Assembly: GCA_014529385.2 (NCBI GenBank)
Contig: CM043951.1
Coordinates: 110,693,469 to 110,753,468, forward strand
Length of the DNA: 60,000 bases
Origin: Adiantum capillus-veneris
Taxonomy: Eukaryota; Streptophyta; Polypodiopsida; Polypodiales; Pteridaceae
Direction of reading: 5' to 3'
Of this stretch, positions 1-10,730 are shown in pieces; the first letter of the stretch is position 1, and every line of letters begins with the position of its first letter. Both the position numbers and the translations under genes were made by a program. The notes below the pieces were generated by a model. It was not told where the DNA came from and did no database searches. It was given only the letters and a program-made list of their open reading frames with translations.

Positions 1-108
1 ATAACAGGTGCCTTATAGTCTTCTACGGTTTGTGCTTAATAGCACGTGTTGTTCCCGCTCCGTTTCTCCTATTTTCGGGTAGTTTTCACATCAGGTGCAG
101 CATTTACC

Positions 109-1287
109 ATGGCTAACAACAACACATATGTCTTCAAGATGTTTGCTGTTGAGGAAGGGTTGGATGGGGACAATTACCCTATGTGGGCTTATATGATGCA
201 ACACGTTCTTGTGTCAAAGGGCGTCTAGAATATTGTGCAGGGCATTGATGTACGTCCTGGTTCTGAGGATGCAGGCAATGTTGAGGATGTTGCAGGTCTT
301 GCTGCAAGGATTGCTGCTATTAGAGTTGTTTTGCCTATGGCAGAACAATCTCGTTGGGATGTAAAGGATGCGCAGGCTCATGCATTGATTGCGTTGTCTG
401 TGAAGCGCACCATTGTTCCTCACATCCGTTCAGCAAATACAAAACATGCTTGGGAGATATTGGTTGGTCTTTATGCAAGTCCCAATGAGGCTAAAATTGC
501 TTTGCTACGTAAAGAGCTAGAGTCGAAGATTATGCATGAGGAAGATGATATGGACACTTTCCTTGCTAGTTTCAAGGATATCAATGAGCAACTTATTTCT
601 GCAGGTGAAGTTATTTCAGACAGTTCCCTTGTGGAGACTGTACTTGATGCCTTACCAGATTCTTACCAGACTTTTGCTAGTACTTGGAGACTTATGACCC
701 AAGGTAATCCAGAAGTTGTCAAGTTTGATGCATTATGCACATTGCTGTTGCAAGAGTCACTTTCCAGAAAAAGCAGGACTAGACAGCGTGCAGTTGAACA
801 GGCTTTTATTGCTTCTCAAAGAAAGGGTGGTAATAGCAATGCAGCCACTTCTTATGGTTCTACTGCGAGTGGCAAAACTTATGTTCCTAATGCTTCTGCT
901 GGAAGAACTTCGTCTAGAAATACTGGTGATAAGGGCAAAAAGAAGATGCGTTGCCATTATTGTAAAGCTAATGATCGCTTGATCAAACAGTGTCCTAAGT
1001 TGAAGGCCAAAGAGGCTAAGAAGAAAGAGGGTGGCTCCACTACAAATGTTGGTTCCACTACAAATGCATCCATTGTTGAGTCTTCTGTGAAAGGAGACTG
1101 TGATGCTGATGTCGATCCAGAATGGGCTTTTAGTGCAGAGTGCACTTACAATCCTGCTATCCATGATGCATGTTTGTCAGTTGCTGCAGATTCACATGTG
1201 TGGTATTTTGACAGTGGTGCTACAAAGCACATTACCTCACATCGTGAATTGTTCACCTCTCTCAAGTCTGTCCCTCATGGGAATTAA
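109..1287 (+). pseudogene. copia gag plus start of protease
   Basis: The reading starts at ATG 109 and runs to a TAG at 226-228, where related proteins would be expected to carry a tryptophan, then continues in the same frame to 1287. It resembles the UBN2/gag region of copia capsid proteins (tracts such as IALLRKELESKIM and LVETVLDALPDSYQ). A zinc knuckle lies at 952-993 with CX2CX4RX4C spacing: the usual histidine is an arginine (CGC at 976-978), so RNA binding by this knuckle is probably lost. The protease active-site motif DSGA starts at 1210. The frame ends in a TAA where the protease should continue. Two stops and the lost zinc ligand mark it as a pseudogene. Confidence 0.88.
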
Positions 1288-1647
1288 GTCACTTGTGCCA
1301 ACAATGCCTCTTATCGGGTTCAGGGAGTTGGAAAGATTGTGCTTACTGCTGCAAATGGCAGTTCCTTCACACTTGTTGATGCACTTTATGTACCTGGGAT
1401 CAAGAAGAATCTCTTATCTATATCCGCACTTGCTAGACTTGGACTTGTAGTCAAATTTGTGAATGACAGATGTATAGTTCATGATCTCAGTTTTGGTGAT
1501 GAAATTGTTGCATCTGGCCTTTTGTGTCGTGGGCTGTATAAGCTCACTTTGTATGACAAGTGTGGACAAAATTTTACAAATGCTGTTGCAGATTCAAGGG
1601 CTATTTCAGATGCAAAACTTTGGCATGCACGTTTTGGTCATAGATAA
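1288..1647 (+). pseudogene. copia protease C-terminus and GAG-pre-integrase region
   Basis: This continues the polyprotein frame after the TAA at 1285-1287. It shows the typical copia protease end (ALYVPGIKKNLLSISAL) and the pre-integrase segment with LWHARFGH, the start of the HHCC zinc-binding region of integrase. The frame closes at 1647. The following residues, including the CEGCILGKM zinc-binding pair, continue in another frame from about 1650, which indicates a frameshift close to 1645. Confidence 0.85.
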
Positions 1648-1649
1648 TT

Positions 1650-2541
1650 TTGCCAGTTTGTTGCGTTTGCAGAAATCTGATATGGTTGCTTCTTTGCCGC
1701 CTCTTGAAGTACGTGTCAAACATGTTTGTGAAGGCTGTATTTTGGGTAAGATGCAGCATTCTAAGTTTCCAGAGGATGGTTCAGTTCGGGCCACATGCAG
1801 GTGGTAGCTTCTGCATAGTGATGTTTGTGGGCCCATGCAAACTCCGTCCTTGGGCAATTACCTTTACGTCGTGACTTTCATTGATGATTACTCCAGGCAT
1901 GCATGGGTATTTCCGCTTAAAGCGAAGTCCGAAGTTTCTATGTGCTTCAAACAATTTCTGGCTATGGCTGAAAATGTCTCGAAGTGTACTATGGGCACCC
2001 TTCGTTCCGATCGAGGGGGGGAGTATATGTCTCATGAATTCAATGCATTTCTGGCTAGTCCTGGGATAAAACACCAATCTACAGTGCCTTATACACCTCA
2101 GTAAAACAGTGTTGCTGAGAGGAAAAATAGGTCACTTACAAAAATGGCACGATGTATGGTCAAAGTCAAGCTTTGTCGTATTCTTTTTGGCTTGAGGCCA
2201 TCATGTGTGCCACTTATGTACTAAACAGGTGTTCTACGAAAGCTTTGCAGTCTATTACTCCATATGAAGCATGGCATGATAGAAAGCCTTCTATTGAGCA
2301 CATGTGTGTTTTTGGATGTTTGGCATATGCTTTGATGCCACAAACACAGCGCAGAAAATTGGATGATAAGGCTGTCAAATGTATTTTTGTTGGTTATAGT
2401 GTTGAAAGCAAAGGTTACAGGTTGTATCATCCGCAAACAAAACGTATTCTGGTTTCACGGGATGTAGTGTTTGTGGAAGATTCTGTTCAGCCCTTGCTGT
2501 CATGTACTAGAGACAGTAATGTAAGCTCACAGGACATTTAT
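1650..2541 (+). pseudogene. copia integrase, frameshifted
   Basis: Integrase inserts retrotransposon cDNA into the host chromosome. The catalytic core is readable: LHSDVCGPM (first Asp), TLRSDRGGEY (second Asp) and VAERKNRS (Glu), the DDE triad. The core reads in the frame of 1835-2104 and is stopped by TAA at 2102-2104, where CAA (Gln) is expected in PQQNG-like sequence. A second frame change near 2150 restores the frame for the C-terminal part (FWLEAIMCATYVLNR, then GYSVESKGYRLYHP and SRDVVF). The coding region ends abruptly at the nested insertion at 2541/2542 and resumes at 6187. Confidence 0.9.
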
Positions 2542-2735
2542 TGTTGGGGTAAAGCCCCATATGGCCGGTTAGGCCAGGTGCCCGCCCATTATACTTATTC
2601 ATTATGTACATAATAGAATAAGGAGGCTCACATGTAGAGAGTGAGTTTTAGCCCCTACAAACACAAGGTCTCCTCTTCTCCTCTCTTCTCCATCGCTGCA
2701 CACACACTCACACACGCTCTCGCTCGCTCTCTTCA
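2542..2735 (+). repeat. 5' LTR of nested element
   Basis: It begins TGTTGGGG and ends CTTCA, with the same length as the right copy. It is preceded by TTTAT and followed, two bases later, by the primer-binding site. It ends in a CT/CA-rich tract. Confidence 0.95.
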
Positions 2736-2737
2736 AC

Positions 2738-2749
2738 TGGTATCAGAGC
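2738..2749 (+). other. Primer-binding site (initiator-Met tRNA)
   Basis: TGGTATCAGAGC matches the 3' end complement of plant initiator Met-tRNA, the usual primer for copia reverse transcription. It sits two bases downstream of the left LTR. Confidence 0.93.
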
Positions 2750-4291
2750 TCAGGGATTGGGAGCACCATTGGAGCTCAGCGGGGAAGCAAGCTGAGAAGC
2801 AGCAAAAACTGCAGCACGTTTTTGCAGATCTGTTTTGGCCTACCAAAAAGTTTTCTTTCAAGCCGATTCCCTCTACTTTGATCCGGTTTTTGGTCCTCTT
2901 CAACTTTGCAGAAGAAAGTTTTCTCAAAATCTTTACCAATTTTGAGATACGTCACTGAGACTGCCGGCACATCTAGGGTACAGAGGTGCAGATTTTACAG
3001 ATCTATTTTGACCTGTATAAACAACACATTTCAGGTCCACTCCCACGCTGCCCAACCGTTTTTGTGTGGTCTACAACTTTACAGAAGGAAGTTTCTACAA
3101 ATTCTGAGCGGTTTGAAAGATATGGGCTGACAGGCTGACATGGTATTCGAAAAGTTGAAGATTATGTATGCATATTGTGGTGATTTGCTACATTTAGCGA
3201 GCTTGGATTGAGCTTTTGTCATTCTCTGGTTTTGTGCATTGATGTTTTTCTCTCAGTGAAGAGAGTGTGGGTTGATATTTTCAACACATTTATGCGCACA
3301 CATTGAGAACACTTTGTGGATGTATGCATTCTTGTGGACTCTCAGGTTGGAGAGTGGCTTCATCACAGGCTATGTGCATTGACTTATGCGATTGAGCAGA
3401 TTTTCGAAAGTGTGGTGCATAGATTTGCAGAGAGTTTTGCAAGCATTTTTGGCATGATTGTGAGCTGAATTTTCAGCTCATTTGGATGCTCTTTGATACA
3501 CATTTGGTACATGCTTGATGCTCGTTAATATTGCCATGTGGATTTACATGATGTGCGCTTTTCGACGGATGGTATTCTTCACCTTGCAATAGCATATGTG
3601 GGCTGATTTTCAACTATTTTAGCATCAATTTGTGTCACATTTTGGTTGGTTTGCATCCAAGTTTATGCTAGTATATGCTTCGCTTGTAGAGTGCGGTTGA
3701 TGCACTTTGTGTTTCGGATTACAGGATTGTTTTCCAAGTTTAAGGAGTTCAGACTTTGGGGCAGCTCATGTATACTTGAGTGTGGATTTTGCATATGATT
3801 TTCTCATGGGTTTGAGCATGTTTATGGCATGTATGGTTATTATGGTTAGATAGCCAAATATTGCCAAAACTCTGCCGGATTTTCTTGCGAGTTTATTAGT
3901 TTATGCGCATGGTTTGCAATCGTGTTTTGATTGCATTTGGCACTCAGTGATTGCTTTGCCATAGTGTTTTGGCATCGCATTGTGAGAGTGTTTGCTCACC
4001 GGATTATGTCATTTGACATACATGTGGTAATCTCTTCAGAAGGGAGATTGTTGATGATAGTTTCATTGATTACCACATAGTGCTCTTGGATTAGAGTGGG
4101 TGTTTTGACATCATTTGAGCGTTTTTTCTCACTTGTTCGTTACATTGATCGCCATATTTGTTGACACTTCTCTTAGACAGCTTATGCCAGCTTATGTTGT
4201 ATTTTGGCAGTACTTGGTGTATGAGTTAGCCAGGCTTTGGCTATTGTCAGTTGATCGACTTGTGCTTGGTCTTGTCACATAGGTTATCGCC
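2750..4291 (+). other. Long untranslated leader of nested element
   Basis: About 1.5 kb lies between the PBS and the gag ATG at 4292. It is T/G-rich, with scattered words such as TTTGGCAT and TGTGCATTG, and has no ORF I can relate to a protein. Such long leaders occur in LARD-type and some copia elements. I see no clear tandem repeat or second element here. Confidence 0.6.
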
Positions 4292-4875
4292 ATGGATTTG
4301 GCATGTACATCATTGTCAGGGTTTGTGCTTTTCCATACAAAGTTTGATGGTTCAAACTTTGAGCATTGGAAAGCAGGTATGCATGATGCATTGACTTAGT
4401 TGGGCCAAGTGTTGCCACTACAGGGCATGGATGCTAGACCAGAGTCTATGACTGACAATGAGTGGGAGGACTTGGATGAGCTTGCACGTTCGACGATCAT
4501 GTTACACCTTGGTGAGTCTGTCTATTGCATTGGTTTGGATGCATGTACAACTAGACAGTTATGGCAAAGATTGTGCAATGCTTTTGGCACAAATGAGTCT
4601 AGAGAGATGTCTACAGTCAAAGGACGATCGTGCAGGACATAGAGATGTTGTGTGTTGGCACTGTGGTCATACAGGGCATGTACGTAAGCGTTTTTTTCAG
4701 CGAATGAGACAGCGCAGGAGACAACACAGGAGGGATGCTATCACTTTGGATGATGTGGGAGCAGATGTAGCGTATGTGGCTACGCATGACGGAGATGTCG
4801 ACTTTGCTTCCATGTTTACTCTTGACTTCTTATGTCGGTTTTTGACGACACATTACCTTCGCATTGGATACTAGA
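4292..4875 (+). pseudogene. Degraded copia gag with zinc knuckle
   Basis: ATG 4292 opens a gag-like frame (FDGSNFEHWKAGMHDAL, LWQRLCNAFGTNES) broken by TAG at 4397-4399 and ending at 4642. The N-terminal gag joins almost directly to an intact CCHC zinc knuckle (CWHCGHTGHVRKRF, near 4652-4695) read in a different frame, so most of the gag C-terminal region is deleted. The knuckle has the standard CX2CX4HX4 start, but the expected last cysteine is not seen (RF instead). The product would not assemble a normal capsid. Confidence 0.8.
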
Positions 4876-5365
4876 TGTGAGTGCTAGGTTTCACGTCACG
4901 CCGAGTTGTGAGTGGTTTAGCACATATGCTAGTGGTATGCTTGGACATGTGTGTCTAGCTAATGGTTCAGTGCATGACATAGTTGGTGCAGGAGATGTCA
5001 GACTATCGTTGCCGAGTGGTGCATCATATGTGTTCCGAGATGTACGCCATGTGCCAGGTTTGACACAGAGCTTGATCTCTGTGAGTCACTTACGAGACAG
5101 CGGATGCCAGGTAGTGCTGGATGAGCACAGTTTCCGATTGCATCGTGGACAGCTAGTCATAGCTAGAGGTGCTAGTGTTGGCATGATTCATGCGATGCGA
5201 GTACGTCATGTGCGAGACGGCACAGTTTTCGTGAGTATACAGCCATGCAGAGAGATGAAGCATGTCTCCTTTTCGGATAGGTTGCATGATGCTCCAGTTT
5301 GTGAGCATGTTGAGCCAGTTGTGCAGACAGTTGTGCAACAGGGCATGTCATTTGTGGATAGATGA
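4832..5365 (+). pseudogene. Copia aspartic protease remnant
   Basis: The tract WILDVSARFHVTP aligns with the active-site segment of copia proteases, which reads D-S/T-G-A. Here the motif is DVSA, so the catalytic triad is broken. The downstream half is well kept (DIVGAGDVRLSL, DVRHVPGLTQSLISV, GQLVIARG), typical of the protease end and pre-integrase segment. Sequence after about 5230 is not recognisable, and no integrase follows. Confidence 0.8.
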
Positions 5366-5904
5366 CGGATATGGATGGCTTGAGTGTAGAGGATTCAGCC
5401 GTGATTCAGTCATTCATGGATATGCTTAGGCCAGAGGCTGATGTATGTGAGTTAGAGCTAGACATTGCTCTTACCACACAGGGTTCAGGACAGACATATG
5501 CTCTTGGTGCGCATGTGATATGCGATGGACACGAGGATGGATTCCAGGGATCGAAGTTCGGGTGTCAGGGTGATTTCCACGAGTGGAGTTCTGAGCCAGA
5601 TTTGACTAAGATGGTCAGATTGGCAGATACTGCGAGGATTGCATCAGCATTCGGAAGTCTCATGTACGAGATACTCATCTCGAGACCCAAGATTGCATTT
5701 GCAGTAGGTGCATTTGCAATGGGAGCAGTTAGTCATGCAGTGACTGACGTTGGCCTTGAGCATAGGGGTACTTTGCAGCGTATGGTGAGATACCTGCAGG
5801 ATGTGTGCGGCTTTGGTGAGGAGTATGGTGTCGATTTCTCTATACTTCCTCTACAATTAGAGTTGGATGCACACAGATTCAGTGAGCCAGTGGGCGTTGG
5901 CTGA
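5362..5904 (+). pseudogene. Remnant of copia RT/RNase H junction
   Basis: Most of this 180-codon ORF is unrecognised. The stretch at about 5650-5810 (GSLMYEILISRPKIAFAVGA, then LQRMVRYLQDV) matches the segment that links RT to RNase H in copia polyproteins. The RT catalytic YVDD region and the RNase H core are missing. It supports the view that this element arose by internal deletion of a copia element, not de novo. Confidence 0.7.
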
Positions 5905-5987
5905 GGTCATACTTGTGATGTCCTTGTACAGATTTTGTACGGTTTTCTTTTCTCTCTCAGGGCCACATTGGCCTTTACGTGGGAGGT

Positions 5988-6181
5988 TGTTGGGGTAAAG
6001 CCCCATGTGGCCGGTTAGGCCAGGTGCCCACCCACTATACTTATTCATTATGTACATAATAGAATAAGGGGGCTCACATGTAGAGAGTGAGTTTCAGTCC
6101 CTGCAAACACAAGGTCTCCTCTTCTCCTCTCTTCTCCATCGCTGCACACACACTCACACACGCTCTATCTCGCGCACTTCA
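5988..6181 (+). repeat. 3' LTR of nested element
   Basis: This is the partner of 2542-2735, 194 bp, with 11 differences by eye, mostly transitions, four of them clustered in the last 15 bases. It is preceded by a short purine run and followed by the TTTAT duplication at 6182-6186. Confidence 0.95.
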
Positions 6182-6186
6182 TTTAT

Positions 6187-7275
6187 GACACTTTGTTGCC
6201 TCTTTTCAGTGGTGTAAATACGAATGTAAGTTCCAATGAGGCAAATGTACAGCCTATGGGGGTTTCTGAAACTGTTACGGATCAGCCTATTACTGATGCA
6301 GATGTACATGATGTACTTGATGAGGAAAGGGCTGAAAATGAGCAGGCTAGAGGTATGCCAAAATGGCTGGTGCACACTTTGCGTGACAGTAAATTGGATG
6401 CACCTTTGTCTAGTCGTACTCGTTCACGCTCTCGCCATGCATCTTATGCATCAGATTGTTATGCTTTGGTTGTGTCTAGCTTACATGATGTTGAGGAGCC
6501 TCTGTCTTTTGATGAAGCACAAAATTCAGAAAATTGGATGGCTGCCATGCAATCAGAATATGATGCACTTATAGAAAATGACACATGGACTTTATGTGAT
6601 TTGCCTCCTGGCAAAAAGGCCATTGGTAAAAAGTGGGTTTACAAGTTGAAACGCAAGCCGGATGGTGAGATCGATCGCCATAAGGCTCGACTTGTTGCAA
6701 AGGGTTATGCACAAGAAAAAGGCATAGATTATGAAGAGACTTTTGCTCCCACTTGTCGTATGACTATTGTGCATTTTCTATGTGCATTGGCAACTCATTT
6801 TGGTTGGGATGTACATCAATCAGACATTGTTACTGCTTTCTTGAATGGTGACATATTTGAGGAAGTTTATGTAACGCAGCCTTGCGGTTTTGTCATAAAA
6901 GGACAAGAGGACAAAGTGTGCAGATGTAAGAAGGCTTTGTATGGGTTGAAGCAATCTCCTCATGCTTGGTATGAGAAAGCTGACACTCATTTGGTCAAAC
7001 GAGGCTTTTGTAACAGTCCAACAGAAAGCACATTGTATGTAAAGTGTGAGGGTGATGTACTTCTCATTGTGGTTCTTTATGTAGATGATTTGCTGATCAC
7101 TGGACCAAATGAGAGACATATTGCTGAATTTTAAGCTGATTTGAATGCTACTTTCAAGATGAAATATTTGGGGCTGTTGCATCATTACTTGGGTATACTG
7201 TTTAAGCAGTGTGATGGTGGTATTGCCTCATTTATGTATGCCTCATTTATGTATGCAACACGAGGCTAGATATTC
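6187..7275 (+). pseudogene. Copia reverse transcriptase (outer element)
   Basis: RT copies element RNA into DNA. The main frame runs to TAA 7132-7134 and continues in frame to TAG at about 7270. Visible landmarks are NWMAAMQSEYDAL, WVYKLKRKPDGEIDRHKARL, QSDIVTAFLNGD and the catalytic YVDD at about 7078-7089. After KYLGLLHHYLG the segment that normally links RT to RNase H is missing: the sequence jumps from CDGGIAS to FMYATRLDIQFA-like sequence. A 15-bp unit is duplicated at 7224-7253 next to the junction. This part joins the integrase fragment across the nested element. Confidence 0.93.
7224..7253 (+). repeat. 15-bp tandem duplication at the RT/RNase H deletion
   Basis: The 15-bp unit starting TGCCTCATTT occurs twice, back to back (7224-7238 and 7239-7253). 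It adds five codons in frame and sits beside the internal deletion. Confidence 0.9.
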
Positions 7276-7277
7276 AA

Positions 7278-7892
7278 TTTGCAATCTCACAGGTCAGCAG
7301 ATTTATGCATAGCCGAGGGTCTAAGCATTGGCAGGCTGTCAAGAGGATTTTCCGCTACCTTAGTGGCACTTTATATCTTGGCTTGTTTTATCCCAAGGGG
7401 GGATCATTGCCGCCAGACTTACATACTTTTTCGGACTCAGATTGGGCTGGTTGTTTTGACACGCGAGTGTCCACAAGTGGTTTTTGTTTCATGCTTGGCA
7501 GTTCATGTATATCATGGTTGAGCAAGAAGCAACCTACTGTGGCCACTTTGAGTTGTGAGGCTGAGTACAGGGCAGTCTTCACAGCTACGGCTGAGTGTGC
7601 ATGGCTCAGACGCCTTATGGCTGATTTGGGTGCTGGACAGAACACTGCCAACACTATCTAAACTGACAGTCAGAGCGCATTGGTAGTTACGAGGAACCCA
7701 GTTTTTCATGCTCGCACAAAGCACATTGAGGTGCATTACCACTATGTCAGGGAGAGGCTCTTAGCAGGAGAGATCAGCTTGGCTTATGTGCCAACACAGG
7801 ACAACCTTGAAGATCTTTTCACAAAGGCATTGTCTCGTGAGAAGCTTGAAGCTTTCCGCAAAGCTTTGGGCTTACTCCCCTTTATGGACTGA
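7278..7892 (+). pseudogene. Copia RNase H (outer element)
   Basis: RNase H removes the RNA template during cDNA synthesis. Typical landmarks are QVSRFMHSRGSKHWQAVKRI, SDSDWAGCFDTRVSTSG, SWLSKKQPTVATLSCEAEY, TDSQSAL, TKHIEVHYHYVRERL and DLFTKAL. The catalytic acidic residues of these motifs are present. One stop (TAA 7659-7661) interrupts it just before TDSQSAL. The natural end is TGA at 7890-7892, about 75 bp upstream of the 3' LTR, as expected for the end of a copia polyprotein. Confidence 0.92.
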
Positions 7893-7967
7893 TCATGTCC
7901 TCAGGGCATGGCACTTCCCTTTACTCATATGCCAGCTCTCGTTCACCGCATCACTCCAGGGGGTATT

Positions 7968-8192
7968 TGTTACCATATACATGTGGTAGTGATGTGTGTG
8001 AACACACTAGGACCACCGGGGCATTTTTTCCCTCTTTAGGAGGTTTTTTCCCCCGTGCATTGTATATACGCCCATCACTCTAGGGCTATCTATCTTTCCA
8101 TTGCACACTAAGTAACACACTCTATTGTGTGCCTTGAGCTTCCTTAGTCTTCTCCAAGCTGTGTGCGTTTCTCTGCAACCCTAATTCCAACA
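7968..8192 (+). repeat. 3' LTR of outer copia element
   Basis: The start TGTTACCATA directly follows a purine-rich tract (CAGGGGGTATT, 7957-7967). The proposed end is TTCCAACA at 8192. This gives a TG...CA element of 225 bp. The 5' partner lies outside the window, so the right border is inferred. Confidence 0.72.
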
Positions 8193-8442
8193 TGATGTCC
8201 ATCTACCTGCTAGTTTTTTTGAATTTTTGCTAACAAGCTATGAGATTTTAGAGTATGGTAGCCATTGATGCACATAAGCATTCTCCGGTTGTCCTATTTC
8301 CATTTAATTTACATGGGGTCAACCACGCTCATGGTAGCACTTAAGATTAATCTATTTAGGACATTTAGAGAAAGTAGCAGCTTCTTTCTGCGAGGCAAGG
8401 GGGGGGGGGGGGTTACCTGTTTCTTCCAACCCATAAATGATC

Positions 8443-8511
<69 letters not shown>

Positions 8512-9436
8512 GCACAAATATGTACGTTTTTTTATGAAACTCACATATTCATTGCGTATGCCTATGATGTTAACCGACACATTAATCAATAAATCGAACC
8601 ATCACAACTTAATGTTCACAATTATGCTAACTCCAAGATCTTTTGGGGTAAGAAATGGCTTTAATCCGCATAAATGATACACAAAAACTATTTTGAGTAA
8701 CATATTTGTAGGTTGGGTTTCTTTAAAATTTGATTTTAAGTCGAAGTGAAGGAAATCCCATTCTATTGAGTTTTGGAATATAAGACACATATATGTATGA
8801 GTTTCTATTCGACTAACCCCACTAAGGCATTCATTAAACTAAATCACATTTTTTCTTATGTTTACCACGAGACATAAAGAAAGGAAAACTACATGATCAG
8901 ATGGTGTTATATTTTTTTTTTATCACATAACTAAAACAATCATTCTCGAAATGAGCATTACATAAGATTGCAATATATTAGCACATACATGGCAATACTA
9001 TGTATGCTACACATTAGGATCATATATGTTGAGAATCAATGACCTGTATTAAATTACCTGTCTTCATACATGTTTGTTGCACCAAGTGGTTATGGGTGAG
9101 ATATAGGGTCAGAGTCCATAGGGTAGTGACCTCTTAGTAAGTAGAGGATTCCCTATGAGTTTTGAGGCGATCAAAAACATTTGATTTTGATTATGATAGC
9201 ATGAGCGTCGTAGGTTTTGTTGCAGTCACAAGCACATAGGATGTCTGTAAGGTCGAGTAGGTGTTTCACAACCATCTGCTTGTTTCCATGCGCTTGCGGG
9301 TGGAGCTATGTCCTTGGCCAACATTTAGTATGTTGATCTAGTTCTTGCTATGCTAGTGTCTGCTCGTGGCATATCCGCCAACATTTGCACAGTTGCCGGG
9401 GAAGAGAGCCCTAGGTAGGTGACCTTAGACTAGTCC
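8193..9436. other. AT-rich noncoding DNA
   Basis: No gene is seen. It contains a 13-base G run (8400-8412) and the (TA)n tract; the rest is low-complexity AT-rich sequence. Confidence 0.7.
8448..8508. repeat. (TA)n microsatellite
   Basis: About 30 TA units without interruption. An ORF reading through it is an artefact. Confidence 0.97.
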
Positions 9437-9638
9437 TACGACTAATACTACCTACGACAAAAAATCCAGGCAAGTCATATGCTCCCTAGCATCTATCTAA
9501 GATCTCACGAGTCCAACTCCCAGAATCTTTTTATCTTATTTTAGGTAAGATATGGGAATTGGACTCGTGAGATCTTAGATAGGTGCTAGGGAGCATATGA
9601 CTTGCCTGGATTTTTTGTCGTAGGTAGTATTAGTTGTA
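9437..9638. repeat. 202-bp foldback (inverted repeat)
   Basis: Arms 9441-9521 and 9554-9634 are reverse complements over 81 bases with only two or three mismatches; with one more mismatch they extend to 9437 and 9638. The 32-base centre holds a smaller pair (ATCTTA and TAAGAT), so the whole unit can fold as one hairpin. No convincing target duplication flanks it. It could be a foldback/MITE-like element or a hairpin-RNA precursor. Confidence 0.92.
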
Positions 9639-10730
9639 TTTTAGTGTTGATGGTTGTGAGGTGATAAAAGTGTTAGCTAGTACGTGTGAGGTAGTGAAGT
9701 GTTTTTCTCTTCATAAATGCAACCCCCCGTATGATGTTGAGGAGTAGTTTTAGGAAGGACATGCTGATTATGATCTAGAGCTATTCATCACATAGTTATT
9801 TTCTTTTGTGCTTGTTTGCACTTAAGATCCCAAAGAAGTTTGATTTTTAGGATAAAAGTGCAATAAACAAGCTTCTGAGGATATTTGTGCATGACTGAAT
9901 GATGTTGTGCATGACTAAATGATGTTGTGCATGACTGAATGATGCTGAGTATATAAGAAAGCATATGCAAGAGATCTATTGGTGTTCAAAAGGGATGTTT
10001 TACCCTAAGTACACCTTGAGACTAGAGTTTTGACCAACATTTGGTACTTGAAACACAAAAGGCGAGAAATAATGGAGTAAAATCTAGAAAATTGCTTTGT
10101 TTGATCTTCAGGGGGTATGAAAACTCTTAATAAGACATAAAATCAAGTAAAAAAACTCTAGAGACCAGCTTGGACCATTTCAGAGTGGAAAATTCATAGA
10201 TAGACCATACGCGTATGAAGTCTCAAGGACAAATCTAAAAGTCCAATTGATCAACTGACCACATAGGAGGGTTTGACATGTTCTTTTGAGCTTATTGGGA
10301 AAATTTCACCTCATTGGAGCATTTATTTTTGAATTTCAAAAGGATTTTACAATTTCATATTAGAAAAATGTAAAAAAGTGGTGATTCAGTGCAATTTTGA
10401 CTTCTAAAATTGCATGATGTACATATCAAGGGGCACCTGGGATAGAAACAGAACTTCACTTTGACCAAATGGACTTCCTACGTGTATGAAGACTTAGAGG
10501 CCAGATTTGGGTCAAAACACACATTTGAGTACATCCTTGTGTTCTAGAGCATTTAAGAAGCAAATAGGCAAAACTTCATTGAATTTGGAGCATTTTTGGG
10601 CTTGCAAAGCGAATGCTTGAATTGATCATATCTAGCACAAAAAGTGTTGAAATTGAGTCTTGAAAGTTGTTGTGAGTTGCTTGTGTGGTGGATGACCTCT
10701 GGAGTAAGTTTCACCTCGTCCTGACACAGA
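9639..10730. other. Noncoding DNA
   Basis: No ORF resembles a protein. Apart from the 20-bp array at 9887-9946, I see no structure. Confidence 0.55.
9887..9946 (+). repeat. Three 20-bp tandem repeats
   Basis: Three copies of a 20-bp unit beginning GTGCATGACT lie at 9887-9906, 9907-9926 and 9927-9946. The middle copy has one A/G difference and the last copy differs near its end. They are directly adjacent with no spacers. Confidence 0.93.

Larger units (their letters stand above)
2542..6181 (+). mobile_element. Nested non-autonomous copia-derived LTR element
   Basis: This is a 3640-bp unit bounded by two 194-bp direct LTRs and a 5-bp target duplication TTTAT (2537-2541 and 6182-6186), inserted between the integrase and RT of the outer copia element. 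A primer-binding site for initiator-Met tRNA follows the left LTR and a short purine run (about 5980-5987) precedes the right LTR. Between them are a roughly 1.5-kb leader without ORFs, degraded gag and protease, and a remnant of the RT/RNase H junction. Integrase and RT catalytic cores are absent. By my hand comparison the LTRs differ at 11 of 194 sites. It must have moved with proteins supplied in trans. Confidence 0.95.
1..8192 (+). mobile_element. Ty1/copia LTR retrotransposon, decayed, split by a nested element
   Basis: The domain order is gag, aspartic protease, integrase, RT, RNase H, which is the Ty1/copia order (integrase before RT), all on the plus strand. The 5' LTR is not in the window, while a 225-bp 3' LTR is proposed at 7968-8192. 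The element is cut between integrase and RT by the nested element at 2542-6181. It carries several in-frame stops, at least two frameshifts in the integrase region and a deletion between RT and RNase H, so it cannot encode a working polyprotein. Superfamily assignment is firm; lineage is not determined. Confidence 0.93.

Noticed and set aside
1-108. 5' LTR and PBS of the first copia element
   Set aside because: No similarity to the 3' LTR at 7968-8192 and no PBS that I trust, so I leave it outside the window.
2738-2750. Met-tRNA gene fragments at the TGGTATCAGAGC sites
   Set aside because: Only about 12 bases match and they sit next to LTRs, so they are primer-binding sites.
8265-8537. ORFs through the (TA)n tract on both strands
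   Set aside because: Translations are Tyr-Ile repeats from a microsatellite, with no other protein signal.
9887-9946. Possible CRISPR-like array
   Set aside because: Repeats are directly adjacent without spacers, and the sequence is plant nuclear DNA.
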